Source of the DNA: Wolfiporia cocos
Taxonomy: Eukaryota > Basidiomycota > Agaricomycetes > Polyporales > Phaeolaceae
Reading direction: 5' to 3'
Assembly: GCA_029448655.1 (NCBI GenBank)
Contig: JACCLO010000017.1
Span: forward strand, 124,001 to 188,000
Length of the DNA stretch: 64,000 nucleotides
The notes beneath the pieces are model-generated. The model saw only the letters and a program-made list of their open reading frames with translations, made no database searches and was not told the DNA's origin. The number at the start of each line of letters is the position of its first letter. Positions within the stretch are counted from its first letter, which is position 1. Shown here piece by piece: positions 61,858 through 64,000 of the stretch. The translations under genes were made by a program, and so were the position numbers.

Positions 61858-62010
61858 TCCGGTCTCAAGGACAGCTAAAGACCAAGGACCGGACCAGGAC
61901 CGGACTGACTAGAACCGATTTAACGGTCCGGTCCAGTCCTGGTCCTGACACGGTCCTGGTCCCGGTCTTTCTGAGTGGTCAGATTTTGCAGGACCGGTAA
62001 GGACCGGTCC
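61858..62010. repeat. imperfect inverted repeat built of GGACCGG/CCGGTCC units
   Basis: AAGACCAAGGACCGGACC... on one side and the complementary GGTCCTGGTCCCGGTCTT on the other can fold into a long hairpin. It may be a transposon end; no partner end was found. Confidence 0.5.
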
Positions 62011-62643
62011 CGAATTTATCGTAGAATAGCACTTATAATGTGGTTACTTGAACCATGACTGACCAATTTACAATAAAACCAAAGTATTTAAGACCCCCTA
62101 GAGTGGGTCTGCATCATGTATATACCACTGGCTATTAGGGTAAACACATCAGACAGAAGCTGATATGAATAGTTAAGTAACAACGAAAAACCTTCTGATT
62201 TATGATACAATGAAGCACTGCTATTGTCTTGGGCAATGCTTGGCACATACAGGTTGTCCTCATATTATCACTAGTTTTGCTGACTGACATGCAGTTGTGT
62301 ATTCTCCCATCCAGTAGTGTTAACACTCACATATTATGGTACACATGCATGGTGCATTCAATATCACCCAGTTATCGGCAGAGCGCTGCTTAGCGGTAGT
62401 TATATGCTACTCATTGTGGCACATACAAAAATGCAACACATGATCTCATTTGAGGTGTGCAGTTACTGCAGTTTCATTACTGTGTGTTAACTTCAGTATA
62501 CAATTTTACTTTCAGAAATCAAGAATCAGTGCACCATAGCCAATTTTTGGGCTGTACTTAGTATGTTCTGGTATATATTGAGTAGTAAGTACACTTTTGT
62601 TGCAGTTTCTGACATATAAAACTATAGTTAAGTCAATAACCAC
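62011..62643. other. AT-rich stretch, nothing recognised
   Basis: Only short frames and no LTR ends or RNA genes seen. It may belong to the same unidentified element as the preceding inverted repeat. Confidence 0.4.
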
Positions 62644-63218
62644 TGACACAGACTTACACGGGCTGTGCGACCTGCTATAGGCAGGGGATAAACCCAAGGC
62701 CTTGCGACGAGACGGCGGCAAGTAACGACGTATGTAGAGGCATTCCCTCGGAATTAGGAAATCGTCGTACAGGATACTTGCATAGTCGGACCGCTACCAG
62801 TCTAGCAGTAGAGGGCGCCCTAAGGCGAGTCGCACAACACGCAGTATAAGAAAGGAGCCAGAGGCCCAGTTGTCGAGAATCTTAGAGATGGGGAATAAGC
62901 CCCATCTCGTCGTATCTTATATACATGCAAGAACGCTATGCTATGTGTCTACCCTTAAGTGCTGGCCTGTGCGCAGCACCGCCCTAACGGCTTAGGTAAG
63001 TAAGTACATAAGCAAGACATGTGATACATCGTGTGACCGTAACGTGAGTACCTGAGGCGCGCGCTATCCTACAGCGCTAACCATAACAGTCAGGTGACCT
63101 ACAAACTAGAGAGACTGACGTGGAGGTGACTGAGGCTCAGAGGGGCGGCGTACGCCTAGCGCCGCCCGTATAACCTATAGCGAGGGTTGTTAGATATCCC
63201 CCTGGATATTCTGTGACA
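62644..63218 (-). repeat. 3' LTR of N1-3 (575 bp)
   Basis: The reverse strand begins TGTCACAGAATATCC and ends TAAGTCTGTGTCA. The GCGGCG...CGCCGC block is kept near 63145-63165. Confidence 0.88.
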
Positions 63219-64000
63219 TTACCCCCCCTCCTAAAAAACGTCGTCCCTGACGTTCTACCTATCATCCTACGATCCTCGCATCCTTGGTTAGCTGTTTAAC
63301 ACCTGGCCCATCCCTTGCAACGTAGAGTGGGGAGCATCCAAGTGGGCGGTCCGTCCGCCAGTGGAGCAGTAAAGAGCGCGCGCCTGCAGGAGAGCATTGG
63401 GAGCAAACCGTGACCATCCCTGTTTCCCTTACATCCCGCGACGTGAGCGTATGAGGTTCGTCAGAGGTGAGCGGGCCCATCGGAGGTTGTGGTAATGTGA
63501 CAAGCATTCCGCCTCCTAGGACTGACGCCGACGTGGCTGAGCGTGACGCGCCGACCTCGGGGTATGTGGTTTGCGCTGTCGGAGAGGTAGTTGGTCGTAG
63601 ATGTTGTTGTCTGACCTTCGTGACTGTCGGTGTGGGGTTGGAGACCCTTGCGGGTTCCTTCGCATACCCACTAGTCAAAGATTGTCGAGTTGGCTCCTGC
63701 CGCCCAGGATAATGGATGTCCTGCACTAGACCTCCACACGCACACTGCCTTGTCAGGCGAGTGGCGGCGGGCCCTCGAGCGCGGCTTATGGACATTCGAT
63801 CCGGCTACCCAGTGTTCGGTGGGGGGCGGACTTACTTTCTCATTCCCTATGGCCGCTTTGCCTGGGTTAACGCTTCGTGGGGGCTCGTAAGACTACGGAC
63901 CTCTGGCGCTTCTACCAGAGGCTGCCCCGCCGCGTTGCCATGGCGACCTATAGGTAGAGAACCCTCGGCCCATGCGCGGGGACGCACGGGGGGAGGTAAG
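63219..64000 (-). ncRNA. internal non-coding domain of N1-3 (incomplete)
   Basis: The hairpin at 63900-63921 reads on the reverse strand CCTCTGGT-AGAAGC-GCCAGAGG, with one U-G pair in place of U-A. The ACCC-GCAA-GGGT stretch near 63640 is conserved. A 177-codon frame (63262-63795) is not shared by the other copies and is not considered a gene. Confidence 0.6.

Larger units (their letters stand above)
62644..64000 (-). mobile_element. N1-3: third non-autonomous N1 element, cut by the window end
   Basis: The LTR (62644-63218), polypurine tract (63219-63232 on the reverse strand) and an internal domain homologous to N1-1 and N1-2 run to base 64000. The last bases (ggggggaggtaag) correspond to the sequence some 20 bases from the 5' LTR in N1-2. 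No left TSD check is possible. Confidence 0.88.

Noticed and set aside
61858..62010. Direct repeat array of GGACCGG units as a CRISPR or microsatellite
   Set aside because: The units lie in both orientations and form an imperfect hairpin, more like a transposon end; no regular spacing.
63262..63795. 177-codon frame in the internal region of N1-3
   Set aside because: The same region in N1-1 and N1-2 is closed by stops in all frames I compared, so it is not a conserved protein.
1..64000. The nested structure as a pure assembly artefact of similar repeats
   Set aside because: Artefacts would not produce exact and different 5-bp duplications at nearly every junction or restore interrupted reading frames. 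It remains testable with long reads.

Overview
This window is eukaryotic and most likely from a basidiomycete fungus, probably an agaricomycete. The evidence is a FunK1-type fungal protein kinase gene with short introns (51 and 71 nt), several chromodomain Ty3/gypsy (Metaviridae) retrotransposons, and many solo LTRs. There is no sign of bacterial genes, rRNA or CRISPR. About 54 kb of the 64 kb is a nest of LTR retrotransposons. Almost every insertion boundary could be placed to the base, because a 5-bp target-site duplication (TSD) brackets each one.

Layout. Positions 1-38326 are one old Ty3/gypsy copy (family G1, copy B, + strand, 5' end outside the window). It is broken by two solo LTRs (736-1323, 1725-2343), by an intact G1 copy (copy A, 2404-12383, +), and by a family G2 element (13694-35233, -). 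G2 itself carries a short non-autonomous element (N1-1, 16950-18840, +) and another intact G1 copy (copy D, 23688-33664, -). Positions 38485-54266 are a degenerate third family (G3, +), hit by seven solo LTRs of unassigned or related types, one solo G2 LTR and a second non-autonomous element (N1-2, 45491-47399, -). From 54267 the sequence is a decayed inverted partial copy of a FunK1 locus. It is interrupted by a solo LTR and by two nested terminal-inverted-repeat elements, the inner one with tRNA-like sequences in its arms. A FunK1 gene (58102-61160, -) follows. The window ends inside a third N1 element (62644-64000, -).

How the elements work. G1, G2 and G3 share a five-part plan: LTR, long leader, an extra ORF ('ORF0', no family recognised), Gag, then Pol. 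Pol runs protease, reverse transcriptase, RNase H, integrase, chromodomain and a complete trimeric-type dUTPase fused at the C-terminus. None has a recognisable tRNA primer site. Instead, 11-12 nt just after the 5' LTR are exactly complementary to an LTR segment 33-34 nt downstream of the start of a TATA box, that is, to the predicted 5' end of the RNA. This is the Tf1-type self-priming arrangement, and it is also present in the N1 elements. N1 elements have no conserved coding capacity but carry a conserved 0.7-0.8 kb internal domain with a hairpin supported by compensatory base changes.

Most interesting: (1) ORF0 upstream of gag in three diverged families; (2) dUTPase fused after the chromodomain in all three; (3) co-varying self-primer pairs; (4) the structured non-autonomous N1 family; (5) a foldback element with a 9-bp TSD and tRNA-like arms. 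Coordinates come from reading the sequence by eye. No alignment, fold or database search was run.
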